Below are positions 48,811-59,062 of a stretch of 64,000 nucleotides of DNA, in pieces. How positions within the stretch are numbered: position 1 is the first letter of the stretch; every line of letters begins with the position of its first letter. The translations under genes and the position numbers were made by a program. The notes under the pieces were generated by a model, which made no database searches, had not been told where the DNA came from, and saw only the letters and a list, made by a program, of their open reading frames with translations. Source of the stretch: JACKBK01 sp963707275 (lineage in GTDB: Bacteria; Chloroflexota; Anaerolineae; JAAEKA01); the NCBI GenBank assembly GCA_963707275.1, contig CAVPPH010000001.1, positions 248,001 to 312,000 on the forward strand. The letters run 5' to 3'.

Positions 48811-50043
48811 ATGAGAAACGACATTGACCGGTTGATGGCGGAGCGGAACCTCGATGCAGCCGTGGCGCTGGGGAGCACGGCCACCAGCCCGACTATGTAT
48901 TACCTGACAGGCGGCGCGTCGCTGGAGGCCGGGATCATCCTGCTGCGCCGCGGGCAGCGCCCGCTGCTGGTGCACAGCCCCATGGAGCGTGACGACGCTG
49001 TCAAGAGCGGGCTGGAGTGTGTGCCCAACTCGCGCTGGAACCTGGCAGCCCTCACCCGCGAGATGGGCGGCGCGCTGTTGGATGGCAAAGCCGAGCAGCT
49101 TCGGCGCATCCTGGCTGACTTTGACGTCCGCGGCCGGGTTGGCTTCTACGGCCACGGCGAGATCGGCCAGGCGCACGCGCTGCTCTCGCGGCTGGAGCAG
49201 GTGCTGGGTGACACAGAGGTGGTGGTCGAGTTCGATCACGACCTGATTTCCAGCGCGCGTATCACCAAGGACGCTCAAGAACTGGCAGCCATGTGGGACG
49301 TGGCGCGGCGGGCTAACGATGTGGTGGCGGCTGTGGCTGACATGCTCAGCGGCAGGCAGGTTGCCAACAATCGTCTGCTGGCGCCCGATGGTTCCCCCCT
49401 GACTGTTGGTGGCGTCAAGCGCTTCATCCACGATGAGTGTGTCAAACGCGAGCTGGAGCAGCCGGATGGCAACATCTTTTCGCTGGGCAGTCACGCTGGT
49501 ATTCCGCATCATAGCGGCGACCCTGACGCGGAGATGGAACTGGGCAAATCGATCGTCTTTGACTTTTTCCCGCGGCCGGTGGGCGGCGGCTACTTCCACG
49601 ACATGACGCGCACCTGGTCGCTGGGCTACGCGACCGACGAGGTGCAGGCAGCCTGGAACGATGTCAGGGCGGCCTTTGACGCTGTGGTGGACACGCTGGT
49701 GGTGGGGCGCAAGACCAGCGACTACCAGGTCATGACCTGCGAGCTGTTCGAAGCCAAGGGGCATCCGACGGTGATGTCCACGCCCGGTACGGAGATCGGC
49801 TATGTCCACGGCCTCGCCCACGGTCTGGGGCTGGAGGTACACGAGCCACCGAGTTTCTATCCCTATCCGGGCAACACGGCCACGCTCCAACCGGGCACGG
49901 TGTTTACCATCGAGCCGGGGTTGTATTACGAGGAAAAGGGCTTCGGCGTGCGGATTGAAGACGTCTGTTACTGCGACGCCGACGGCCGCTTCCGCAGCAT
50001 GACGCCGTTTGCCAAGGACCTGGTGCTGCCGGTTGGCGGATGA
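48811..50043 (+). CDS. M24-family metallopeptidase (Xaa-Pro aminopeptidase-like)
   Basis: The product is 410 residues and intact. The N-terminal creatinase-like domain (MRNDIDRLMAERNLDAAVAL, MYYLTGG) precedes the pita-bread catalytic domain. The metal ligands can be followed: first Asp in VFDFFPRP, second Asp in GYFHDMTRTW, His in GLAHGLGLEVHEPP, Glu in FTIEPGLYYEE, and Glu in GVRIEDVCY. The enzyme would cleave N-terminal residues from X-Pro peptides or act on a related substrate. Cytoplasmic, with no signal peptide. Confidence 0.9.
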   Translation: MRNDIDRLMAERNLDAAVALGSTATSPTMYYLTGGASLEAGIILLRRGQRPLLVHSPMERDDAVKSGLECVPNSRWNLAALTREMGGALLDGKAEQLRRILADFDVRGRVGFYGHGEIGQAHALLSRLEQVLGDTEVVVEFDHDLISSARITKDAQELAAMWDVARRANDVVAAVADMLSGRQVANNRLLAPDGSPLTVGGVKRFIHDECVKRELEQPDGNIFSLGSHAGIPHHSGDPDAEMELGKSIVFDFFPRPVGGGYFHDMTRTWSLGYATDEVQAAWNDVRAAFDAVVDTLVVGRKTSDYQVMTCELFEAKGHPTVMSTPGTEIGYVHGLAHGLGLEVHEPPSFYPYPGNTATLQPGTVFTIEPGLYYEEKGFGVRIEDVCYCDADGRFRSMTPFAKDLVLPVGG

Positions 50044-50114
50044 CACGGTGATAAGGTGACGATATCCGCGGAGTGCGCTCAGATGCGCAGCACGGTAAAT
50101 GGACAGCAGATTTG

Positions 50115-50645
50115 ATGAAAACAGGTAATACAGCGCCCGGGTTCGTGTTGGCTGATCTCGACGGAATGACGCATTGTCTGGCGGACTACGTCGGCGATGT
50201 GGTCGTGCTCGATTTCTGGTCGGCCGAGTGTCCGTGGAGTTGCCATTACGACGGCTGGCTGGTGGAGCGGGCCAGCGAATGGGCGCGCGACGGTGTGAGG
50301 CTGCTGGCGATTGCGTCCAACGTCAATGAAACGGTAGCGTTTCTGCGCGAGACTGTCGCCGAGCGCGGCATCACATTTCCTGTCCTGCTGGACCCTGGCA
50401 GCGCCGTGGCCGATCATTACGGCGCTGTGACGACCCCGCACATTTATGTGGTTGACCAGACTGGCAAGCTGGCCTATCAAGGCGCTATCGACGACCGTAC
50501 CTTTCGCCAGCGTGAAGCCAGCGTCAACTACCTTGATCAGGCCATTGCCGCGCTGCTGGCGGGGCACGAGCCTGATCCAGCCCGGACAGATCCCTACGGC
50601 TGCACGATCGTGCGGCTGGTCGCAGTAGAAGGAAGCGCCGCGTGA
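50115..50645 (+). CDS. AhpC/TlpA-type redoxin with CPWSC motif
   Basis: The thioredoxin-fold core is seen in MKTGNTAPGFVLADLDGMTH, DVVVLDFWSAECPWSCHYDG, LLAIASNVNETVAFLRE, TFPVLLDPGSAVADHYGAVT and TPHIYVVDQTGKLAYQGAID. The active-site region has CPWSC rather than the CxxC of TlpA/ResA, so the two cysteines are three residues apart. The first Cys may act as in one-Cys peroxiredoxins. The ATG at 50115 gives the conserved N-terminus; a GTG at 50073 would add 14 residues. The stop overlaps the next GTG (GTGA). There is no signal peptide, so it acts in the cytoplasm. Confidence 0.8.
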   Translation: MKTGNTAPGFVLADLDGMTHCLADYVGDVVVLDFWSAECPWSCHYDGWLVERASEWARDGVRLLAIASNVNETVAFLRETVAERGITFPVLLDPGSAVADHYGAVTTPHIYVVDQTGKLAYQGAIDDRTFRQREASVNYLDQAIAALLAGHEPDPARTDPYGCTIVRLVAVEGSAA

Positions 50646-52237
50646 CGTCAGGACTTGCCGAACAGGTGCGGCCGGCTGAGGCAGTGGAAGCGCTGCCGGG
50701 CAGCAGCGTCCGCGCGCCGCGTCTGCGCAGGATCAGTCTGCCTGCCGGCTTGCTGCGCTGGCTGCTGGCTGGACTGACGCTGCTGGTCGCGGCTGCGGTG
50801 CTGGCTGGCCTGGGCTGGGGGTTTGTGACGACGGCCGCGACGGTGACTGTTTCGGTGGACGGCATGGCGGTCGAAGTGCTGACCCACCAGAAGACCGTCG
50901 GTGAGCTGCTGGCCGAAATGCAGATCGTGCTCACCCCGGAGGATCGCGTGTCGCCCGCGCTGGATGCTGCGTTGGCAGCCGACACCGCGATTGTGATCCA
51001 GCGGGCCCGGCCGGTGGTTATCGACGGCGACAGCCGCCAGCGCCTGATCCGCACGCACACGACGACGCTTGCCGACCTGTTTGCCGAGGCGGGCATTGCG
51101 GTTGGTCCCCACGACCAGGTGACGCTGGCTGGCGAGACGGCCACAGGTGACGCTGCGTTGCCGGCCGCTGAGTTGGCGGGCGGGCGGAACCTGCCCGGCG
51201 TTCCGGCTGTCTATCCGTGGCGTGGCACAGAGATCGCCCCGGTGGCGATCAGCCTGCTGCGCGCCGTTCCGCTGATCGTCGAGGGCGCCGGTTTGGACGG
51301 CACGCTGTGGACAACTGCCAGCACGGTGGGCGAAGCCCTGAACCGGGCCGGTGTGGTTGTCTACGAAGGCGATCTGGTGACGCCCGGTCAGGCCGAGCCG
51401 GTGGCAGCCGGCCAGCACGTCGTGGTGGAACGTTCGCTTCCCGTCGCATTGCTGACGCGCAGCGGCGAACTGCGCACCCGTACCCGCCGCGAGACGGTGG
51501 CCGATCTGCTGGCCGAGCAGGGGATGGTGTTGACAGGTCTGGACCGCATCGATCCGCCGCTGGAGACGCCGCTGGAGGCTGGCATTCAGATCAAGGTGAC
51601 GCGTGTGGAGCGGCGATTCGAGGTTGATGAGGATGTGACCAAATACGCCTCGGTCTGGGAGCCGGACTACGAATTGGAGATCGACAACAGCCGTCTGGAT
51701 CAGGAAGGCGTCAACGGCATCACCCGCTACCGCTATCAGGTGACGCTGGAGGACGGCGAGCCGATCACCAGCACATTACAGGACGTATGGCTGGCTCAGG
51801 AGCCGATCACCAAGGTTCTGAAATACGGGGCCAACATCGTACTGCGCGATCTGGAGACGCCCAACGGTCCGCTCACCTATTGGCGCAAAGTGACGATGTT
51901 CGCCACAGCCTACACGCCCTCCACTTCCGGGACGCCGAAGGATGCGCCCTGGTACGGCAGAACGCGCATCGGCCTCAAGGCTGGCTACGGGGTGGTCGCG
52001 GTCGATCCGTCGGTGGTGCGGCTCGGCAGCCGTGTCTACGTGCCCGGTTACGGCGCAGCCATTGCCGGCGACACAGGAGGCGGCGTGATTGGCCGGTGGA
52101 TCGATCTCGGCTACGACGATGGCAGCGCGCGTTCGTGGGGTCGCTGCGTCGATGTGTACATGGTCGGTGAGCCGCCGCCCTCCTACCAGATCCGTTACCG
52201 GCTGCCCAACACGCCGCCGGTGTCGTGCCTGCGCTAG
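50642..52237 (+). CDS. Cell-wall protein with DUF348, G5 and 3D domains (YabE-like)
   Basis: GTG at 50642 overlaps the preceding stop. The product is 531 residues with a membrane anchor (LLRWLLAGLTLLVAAAVLAG). Three DUF348-type repeats follow (VTVSVDGMAVEVLTHQKTVG, VVIDGDSRQRLIRTHTTTLA, and a third around VALLTRSGELRTRTRRETVA). Then comes a G5 domain (GVNGITRYRYQVTLEDGEPI) and a C-terminal 3D domain with its three Asp residues (VVAVDPSVVRLGSRVYVPGY, AIAGDTGG, WIDLGYDD). The 3D fold is that of MltA-type lytic transglycosylases, and YabE/Rpf2-like proteins act on peptidoglycan. It is probably a wall-remodelling hydrolase at the cell surface. Confidence 0.88.
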   Translation: MTSGLAEQVRPAEAVEALPGSSVRAPRLRRISLPAGLLRWLLAGLTLLVAAAVLAGLGWGFVTTAATVTVSVDGMAVEVLTHQKTVGELLAEMQIVLTPEDRVSPALDAALAADTAIVIQRARPVVIDGDSRQRLIRTHTTTLADLFAEAGIAVGPHDQVTLAGETATGDAALPAAELAGGRNLPGVPAVYPWRGTEIAPVAISLLRAVPLIVEGAGLDGTLWTTASTVGEALNRAGVVVYEGDLVTPGQAEPVAAGQHVVVERSLPVALLTRSGELRTRTRRETVADLLAEQGMVLTGLDRIDPPLETPLEAGIQIKVTRVERRFEVDEDVTKYASVWEPDYELEIDNSRLDQEGVNGITRYRYQVTLEDGEPITSTLQDVWLAQEPITKVLKYGANIVLRDLETPNGPLTYWRKVTMFATAYTPSTSGTPKDAPWYGRTRIGLKAGYGVVAVDPSVVRLGSRVYVPGYGAAIAGDTGGGVIGRWIDLGYDDGSARSWGRCVDVYMVGEPPPSYQIRYRLPNTPPVSCLR

Positions 52238-52270
52238 CGTGCTCTTTATCCTTCCATTGAGGATGGTTTC

Positions 52271-55200
52271 GTGACCAAGGAAACGACTCATCGCGGCTGG
52301 CTGACCGGCGCGATTCTCGTGCTGATTCTACTGGCCGCATTCGCGTTGCGAACGTGGCACGTCGATTACGCCGATGGACAGCTTCCGCACCCGGACGAGC
52401 GCTCCACGGTGGCATTCTACGCGCCCAGCATCCAGTGGCCGCCCGAAGGCACCAACCCGCTGGATAAACGCCAGTCGGCACTGAACCCGCTCTGGGACAT
52501 CACCCGCGGCGAGCGGCGCAGCTACACCTACGGCCATTTCCCGCTCTACCTGCTGGTGCTGACAGCCAACACGGTGCACAAGCTGGCGCCGCTGGCTGAG
52601 CAACTGGGCGCATCCGCTGACTTGGTACATACCTTGCAGACCGCCAACGGCGTGCCCGGCTTCGCGATCGTCGGGCGGGTGATCATGGGCATCGCCGACA
52701 CGTTCACGGTGCTGCTGGTTTTCCTGCTGGCAGATCGCATCTACGGGCGGCGCAAGGGCTATCGCTGGGTTGGCCTGCTGGCAGCCGCATTTGCCGCTTT
52801 CTCTGTTTTGCAGATCCAACTCAGTCACTTCTTCGCGGTCGATCCCATCAGCACGACGTTCACCGTGCTGGCGGTCTACGGCGCGCTGCGGATGACGCAC
52901 GGGCGTAGCTGGGTCTGGGCGGTCGTGACGGGCATCGGCGCGGGTCTGGCGATTGCGTCCAAGTTCAGTGCACTGCCGATCCTGGCTGCGCCGGTGGTGG
53001 CGGGGTTTTTGATGTGGTGGAGGGGGAGACGGACTGGAAGGAAAGAAGGGAAACGGAAGGAAGACGGAAGCGGATGACGGTGTGACTGCCAGTATTTGGC
53101 GGGCGATGGGGTTGGTAGCGGTGGCGCTGGGCGTGGCGGTGGTGGTTTTCGCCGTCACCTCGCCGTTTGCAATTTTGGATTGGGAAAACTTCAGCCGCGC
53201 GGTGCTGGTCGAGCAGGGCGCGATGGTGCGCGGCCAGGCTGATTTCCCGTTCACCCGCCAGTATCGCGGCACGCTGCCCTACATTTACCACATCGAGCAA
53301 CTGGTGCGCTGGGGACTCGGCTGGCCGCTGGGGCTGCTGGCATTTGTCAGCCTCGGCTGGGTTTTCATCAAACTGTTTATCGGTAAGGCGCGCGACGGCG
53401 AGATCCTCATACTGAGTTGGATCGTCCCGTATTTTGGCATAACCGGCCTCTTCCTCGCCAAGTTCATGCGCTACTCGGTGCCGATTACCCCGTTCCTGAT
53501 GGTGTTGGCCGCGGGGCTGATCGCGGCGATGTGGGCGCGGGGAGGAGGAAAAGAGGGAAATGAGGGAACCGAAGGAAGCGCTGAAAGCGATGAAACTGGA
53601 AGTCAGGCAACTCGCCAGCTCGCTGGCTCCCCAATGGATGAAGACAGCGGGACTCGGTCGGAGATCGGCCCGAGCGATGATGAGCTTTTTTCAAGTCTGA
53701 GTTCGGAGGTCAGCGCGGCAGACGGACAGATTTCGGAGGTTGTAGAGGCAGAGGAACACTTCGCCACTGATCAGATTTCAGAGGCCAGCGTCTCAAACGA
53801 TTCACCAGCGACCCAGCCCCCAGTCCCCACCCCCCACCCCCCACCCCCCATCTGGCGCTGGCTGGCGGTTGGGATTGCTGTGCTGGCGCTAGCAGGCGCG
53901 GTGCTGTGGTCGCTGGCCTACGTCAACGGCGTCTACAACACCACGCATCCGTGGATCAAGGCCAGCGAGTGGATGTATGCCCGCGGAGGCGTCCCCGACG
54001 GCTCGACCATCATGTGGGAGCAGTGGGACAACTCGCTGCCCTACGACCTGCCGGAGGCGAACAGCAACCGCGGTCGCTTCAGATTCATCGACTGGGGACC
54101 GTTCGAGGAGGACACGGCCGACAAGTTCCAGCGGATGAAGGACACGCTGCGCGCCGCTGATTACATCGCGCTCTCGTCCAACCGCATCTACGGCGCGGTG
54201 GACAACCTGCCGCAGCGCTATCCCATGACCACCCGCTACTATCAGTTGCTCTTCGACGGGAAACTGGGATACGAACTGGCGCTGGAGCAGGTCAATAGCC
54301 CAAACCTGCTGGGAATTACCATCGATGATACTGGCGCGGACGAGAGCTTCACGCTGTACGACCATCCGCGGGTGCTGGTCTTCCGCAAGCTGCGCGACCT
54401 GTCCGACGCCGAGTGGGATGCCCTGTTCGCCGGCTCCTGGGAGACGGCGCAGCCCTGGAACGTGGGCGAGCCGACGCTGATACAGCGCTTGTGGGAGATC
54501 GCGGGGCTGACCGATGCCGCGCCGCCGCCTCCACCAACTGAAGAAGAGGCTGGCGGCAAGGATCTGCTGCTGGAAGAGCCGTTGAACGAGCAACCGGTGG
54601 TCCAGGACTTTCGCTGGAACGCGGTTGCCAGCCAATCGACGCCGCTGGCTGTGCTGGTCTGGTGGCTGGCGCTGTTCCTGATCGGCGTCGTCGCCTGGCC
54701 GATTACCTTCGGCGTCTTCCGCGGGTTCCGCGATCGCGGCTATTTGCTGTCGCGCACGTTGGGCTGGCTGCTGCTGGGCTACATCGTCTGGCTGCTTGCC
54801 AGCCTGCGCATCGGCCAGAACAGCCTGCCCTACATCGGGGCGACGCTGGCAGGTATCGCCGTCGTGTCTCTGCTGCTCTGGCTCAGGCAACGCCACGAAA
54901 TGGCGGCTTTCTGGCGTGCGGAGCGCCGTGTCCTGTTGTTCGGTGAAGGCGTCTTCGCTGGCGCATATCTGCTGTTTGTCGTTTTTCGGATAGCCAATCC
55001 CGACATCTGGCAGCCCTGGCAGGGCGGCGAGAAGTTCATGGAGTTCGCCTTTCTGAACGCCATCCTGCGCAGCGCGCACATGCCGCCCATCGACCCCTAC
55101 TTCGCCGGCGGGACCATCAACTATTACTACTTCGGGCACTATCTGGTCGGCTTGCTGATCAAGCTGACGGGCATCTGGTCGTCGGTGGCGTTCAACCTGG

Positions 55201-57516
55201 CGGTGCCGACCGTATTTGCGTTGACCGTTGGCAACGTGTTCAGTCTGGGCTACAACCTGGCCAGCGGGCTGCGCGGACGGCGTGAGTTGCAGGTGGCAGG
55301 TGGCACGTTGCACGAAGTCCCGGAGCGAACTGGAGTGGAAGCGCCAGGTGACGAACCGGCTACCGAGTTGTCCGGCCAGTCGGTGTTGCAAGTGCCAGAT
55401 GACGAATTCGGCAGGCGAACTGGTCAGTCAGCCGACCGACGCGAGCCTCGTGGCCGACAAGGTAGTGACCGACGCCGATCAGGAGACCGGCGGGAACGAA
55501 GACGTGATGGACGCTGGTCAGGACACCGGCTGGACAGAAAGCGTCGCGGACGCCGGTGAATTCGCACAAACTGGCGGGTACGACAGCGTGGCGGACGCGG
55601 GTCAGGCGGCAGGTGGGCACCAGGGCTCGCAGTCGACCGGCTGGAGCGGGCGGCGCGAGGCGTTGGCAACCGGCTTGCTGGCAGCGTTTTTCGTGGCGCT
55701 GCTGGGCAACGTGGACGGCGGCGGGCAGATCGTGCGCAGGCTGGCCGAGCAGGCAACCACCGATTTCGACAGCATGCTGCCGGGGGTGCAGACCGGCGTG
55801 CGCGCGCTCAGCGGCCTGGTTCAGGTGCTTGGCCCGGCGAAGCTGCCGACCTACAACTACTGGGATCCCAGCAGGGTGATCCCGTTCACCATCAACGAGT
55901 TCCCCTACTGGAGCTTCCTCTTTGCCGACCTGCACCCGCACATGATCGGCATCTCGTTCACAGTGCTGTTCCTGGCGCTGGCGTTCGCCCTGTTGATGCG
56001 TCCGGCGCGTGTTGTGGGTGAGGGTCGCCTGTTGCGTGTAGCCACAGGTGGCGCTCTGATCGTTTTTCTGGCGCTGGCGCTGGGCGCGCTGGCGGTCATC
56101 AACACCTGGGATTTGCCGACCTACTTCGGGCTGGCAGTGCTGGTCTGGCTGGTGCGTGAATGGCGGACGGGACGGCTGACGGAGAACCGCGGGCGCTCGC
56201 TGCTGCGGACGGGTGTATTTGCAGTCGGGCTGGTAGCCGGGGCGCTGCTGCTCTACTGGCCGTTTTTTGCCAACTACAAGGCGCTGGCCAGCAGCGGCAT
56301 CGGCCTGTCCGACGTCAAGACGGAACTGGGCAAGTGGCTGAATGTTTGGGGCTTCCTGGGCTTCCTGGCGATCAGCTTCCTGCTGGTGGAACTGCGAAGA
56401 CGCACTCCTCAGCCTGCCGCAGGTTCCGAAACTTCGGGAGGCTCCCGCCGTGACCCTGCCTTGTTGCGCTGGCTGCGGCTGGCTATGGACCGTTTCGGCG
56501 ACCTGGCCCAGGTAGTTGCGCTGACGCCCGGTCTGAGCGCACGGGCTGGTGCAGCGATTGGTCTCAGCGTGCTGGCCGCTGCTGCTTTGTGGCTAACGGG
56601 CTGGCAGGTGCCTGCAGTGCTGCTGCTGCCGCTGCTGGCCACGTTCGCTCTGCTCTGGCGGCGTACCGGCACGAGCCAGCGCTCGTTTTTGGCGGTGCTG
56701 GTGTTCACGGCGCTGCTGGTGCTGTTCGGCGTCGAGTTCGTCTATCTCAAGGATCATCTCCAGGGCGGCGAGTGGCGCCGGATGAACACGCTGTTCAAGT
56801 TCTACATCCAGGTCTGGGTGATGCTGGCGCTGGCGACCGCAGTCGCGCTGCCTGAGGTATGGCGCTTCATCCACGGCCGCTGGCGACGTGGCTGGCAGGT
56901 GCTGTGGACGGTCGCATTTGGCTGGTTGCTGCTGCTGTCGCTGGCTTTTCTGGTCTTTGGCACAGCCGTGCGACTGGACGACCGTTTCCCGCGCGACGCC
57001 GAAGGCAGTGGTCGCCCGCCGGTTGGCACGCTGGACGGCATGGCGTACATGCAGGCCGGCCGATACACCTGGAACCCCGACCCTGCCCAATCCGCCAACA
57101 GTTGGATCGAGCTGACCTACGACTACGACGCGATCCGCTGGCTGCTGGATAATGTCAGCGGGACGCCGCTGGTGGCTGAGGCGCCCATCGGCTATTACCG
57201 CGAGGGCGGGCTGCGGGTGGCCTCGTTCACCGGCTTCCCGACCTTCATCGGCTTCCACCAGGAGGGCGAGCAGCGCTACGGCTGGCAGACCGGCCCGCGT
57301 CGCAGCGAAGCCGAGGAGTTCTGGCGCACGCCTGACCCGGCGCGCGCCCGCCAGATCATCGATGAACTGGGCGTTGATTACATCTACGTCGGTCAGCTGG
57401 AGCGCATCACCACACCGGCCGACGGGCTGGCGAAGTTCCCGGTCATGGAAGAGCAAGGCGTCATTGAGACGGTCTACAGCAACGAGCAGGTCGTCATCTA
57501 CCAGGTGGTGAAATGA
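52271..57516 (+). CDS. Large glycosyltransferase-39/Chlor_Arch_YYY (DUF2298) fusion membrane protein, two frame changes
   Basis: The first part (52271-53500) is a PMT/ArnT-like domain (FALRTWHVDYADGQLPHPDE, LADRIYGRRKGYRWVGLLAA, TSPFAILDWENF). An Asp-Glu pair after the first helix is typical of dolichyl- or polyprenyl-phosphate-dependent glycosyltransferases. The second part (54600-57516) is the YYY domain (GGTINYYYFGHYLVGLLIKL, NEFPYWSFLFADLHPHMIGI, RMNTLFKFYIQVWVMLALAT). Frame changes lie near 53065, in a purine-rich tract, and near 55410, in a hydrophilic insert. Low-complexity loops occupy 53540-53860 and 55290-55640. Total length is about 1,745 residues with more than twenty helices. The family is known from Chloroflexota and Archaea and is linked to surface glycosylation; the exact reaction is unknown. 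Confidence 0.82.
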
Positions 57517-57576
57517 GCGCGCAGGCCGGAAGTTCCCGCTCTCGACGCGATCTCGTGGCGTGGGAGGGATCGAACC

Positions 57577-58077
57577 ATTGACGCATCCGAGTTCGAGGCT
57601 CGCTATCAGCAGTACCTGCCACGCGTGCTGAACTTCATTCGGCTGCGCGTGCCGGACGATGCCATTGCACAGGACCTGACCGCTGCGACCTTCGAGCAGG
57701 CATTTCGCAAGATCGATCAACTGCGCAACCAGGACGCCTTTGCCGGCTGGCTCTTCCGCATCGCCCGTAACGAGGTCGGCCAGTACTATCGCCGCCAGCG
57801 ACCGCAGACCGATCTGGACAGCCTGCTGGAGCTGGCCAGCCATCAGGAATCGCCTTTCGAAGCTGCTGCTCGCCGTGAACAACTCCAGGCGGTCTTGAAC
57901 GCTGTGGAGCACCTGCCGGCGCGCGATCAGGAAATCATCGCGCTGAAGTTCGCCGGCGAGCTGAGCAACCGCGAGATCGCCCAGGCCACCGGCCTCAGTG
58001 AAAGCAATGTGGGTGTGATTCTCTTCCGCTCGGTTCGCAAGCTGCGGGACCGGTTGGGTATCGCCAGCGAGGTTTGA
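57577..58077 (+). CDS. RNA polymerase sigma factor (ECF type), non-canonical start
   Basis: Region 2 is visible as LRVPDDAIAQDLTAATFEQA then FRKIDQL and FAGWLFRIARNEVGQYYRRQ. Region 4 is LNAVEHLPARDQEIIALKFA then LSNREIAQATGLSESNVGVI. The expected N-terminal segment (DASEFEARYQQYLPRVLNFI) is in frame only from about 57580. The only start with a good ribosome-binding site there (GGGAGG, nine bases upstream) is ATT at 57577. A GTG at 57625 would delete part of region 2. Either a rare ATT start is used or a base is lost after the TTG at 57578. The MscS and anti-sigma-like genes follow at once. Confidence 0.85.
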   Translation: MDASEFEARYQQYLPRVLNFIRLRVPDDAIAQDLTAATFEQAFRKIDQLRNQDAFAGWLFRIARNEVGQYYRRQRPQTDLDSLLELASHQESPFEAAARREQLQAVLNAVEHLPARDQEIIALKFAGELSNREIAQATGLSESNVGVILFRSVRKLRDRLGIASEV

Positions 58078-58204
58078 CGAAATTATTATCAACTTCCTGT
58101 CCAAGCTAATCCAACATGATTGGACCATTTCCTCCAGTCCATGGTCGCAGGACATCGACCCTGATCTACTCACCTTTATTGGTCGCCTCGTCGCCGTCGT
58201 TGGT

Positions 58205-58975
58205 GTGTTGATCGCCGGCCGTTGGCTGGCAAGACGGACGCGCGATTGGCTGGTAAAGCCCCTGCAGCGCGCGCCGATTTCCGCGACGACGGCCAACCTG
58301 ATCACCACGCTCGCACGTTACAGCGTCATTGTCTTGACGTTTGCCGTCGTGCTGGCACTTCTCGGGTTTCCACTTTCGGTCATCGTCTCGGTCATTGTTC
58401 TGTTCCTGATCATCCTGGCCATTGCTTTGCAGCAGTCACTGGCAAGCCTGGCAGCCACCATCAACTTCATTCTCTTCAAGCCGTTCGAGGTTGGGCATCT
58501 GCTTGATACCTGCGGAGTCAAGGGGTATGTCAGGGAAATCCAGTTGTTCAACACGGTGCTGGTGGGCAACGACCTCAAGACCTTCGTCTTGCCAAATGCC
58601 AAGATTTTGAGCGAGGGCCTGACCAATTACAGCTTCTTGGGCAAGACCCGCATGGATATGACTTTTAGCATCAGCTACAGCAGTGACGTCGGCGCCGCCA
58701 AGCAAGCTCTCATGAAAGTTCTGGCGGAGGACAAACGTGTCCTCCAGGAGCCGCCTGCCAAGGTCTTCGTCAAATCGTTGGGCAACAGCAGCATCGATCT
58801 CGAGATCCGCCCGTTCATCAATATTGACGATTACTTTATCTTTGAGTTGGAAATACCGGAACGGGTCAAGGCCGAGTTTGATGCTGCCGGCGTCATCGTT
58901 CCGTTCTCACAGACCGACGTGCACCTCTATCCGGTCGAAGCAAAGTCTGCACAGGAGAACACGGCTGTGCTGTAA
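58205..58975 (+). CDS. Small-conductance mechanosensitive channel family protein (MscS)
   Basis: Two membrane helices are included (YSVIVLTFAVVLALLGF and VIVSVIVLFLIILAIALQQS), then the pore-to-beta transition (SLASLAATINFILFKPFEVG), the beta domain (VKGYVREIQLFNTVLVGNDL, LPNAKILSEGLTNYS) and the C-terminal alpha/beta domain. The channel opens under membrane tension. The frame continues upstream without a stop to about 58079 and encodes a further plausible N-terminal helix (DLLTFIGRLVAVVGVLIAGR). No ATG, GTG or TTG occurs in that part, so the true start may be obscured by a base error. The gene sits between a sigma factor and its probable anti-sigma factor. Confidence 0.85.
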   Translation: MLIAGRWLARRTRDWLVKPLQRAPISATTANLITTLARYSVIVLTFAVVLALLGFPLSVIVSVIVLFLIILAIALQQSLASLAATINFILFKPFEVGHLLDTCGVKGYVREIQLFNTVLVGNDLKTFVLPNAKILSEGLTNYSFLGKTRMDMTFSISYSSDVGAAKQALMKVLAEDKRVLQEPPAKVFVKSLGNSSIDLEIRPFINIDDYFIFELEIPERVKAEFDAAGVIVPFSQTDVHLYPVEAKSAQENTAVL

Positions 58976-59062
58976 TGGCTGCCGTGTTGTTGCATCATGG
59001 TTTGCAACACACGATCTCACTGGCCTTACGTGCGCACTGCGCGCACGTCCTTTTCAAGAACC

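Noticed and set aside
47755..50046. A 763-codon open frame on the minus strand
   Set aside because: It lies antisense to three well-supported genes (CHAT protein start, FFLEELY-like, M24 peptidase). Its sequence is Arg/His/Gln-rich without domain features, as expected of a GC-rich antisense frame.
57556..57577. tRNA-like T-arm pattern (GGGAGGGATCGAACC)
   Set aside because: On the minus strand it resembles a T-arm, but no matching acceptor, D-arm or anticodon arm is found within the required distance. The GGGAGG serves as the sigma gene's ribosome-binding site.
56593..58308. A 571-codon minus-strand frame
   Set aside because: Antisense to the DUF2298 fusion gene and the sigma factor, both supported by motifs.
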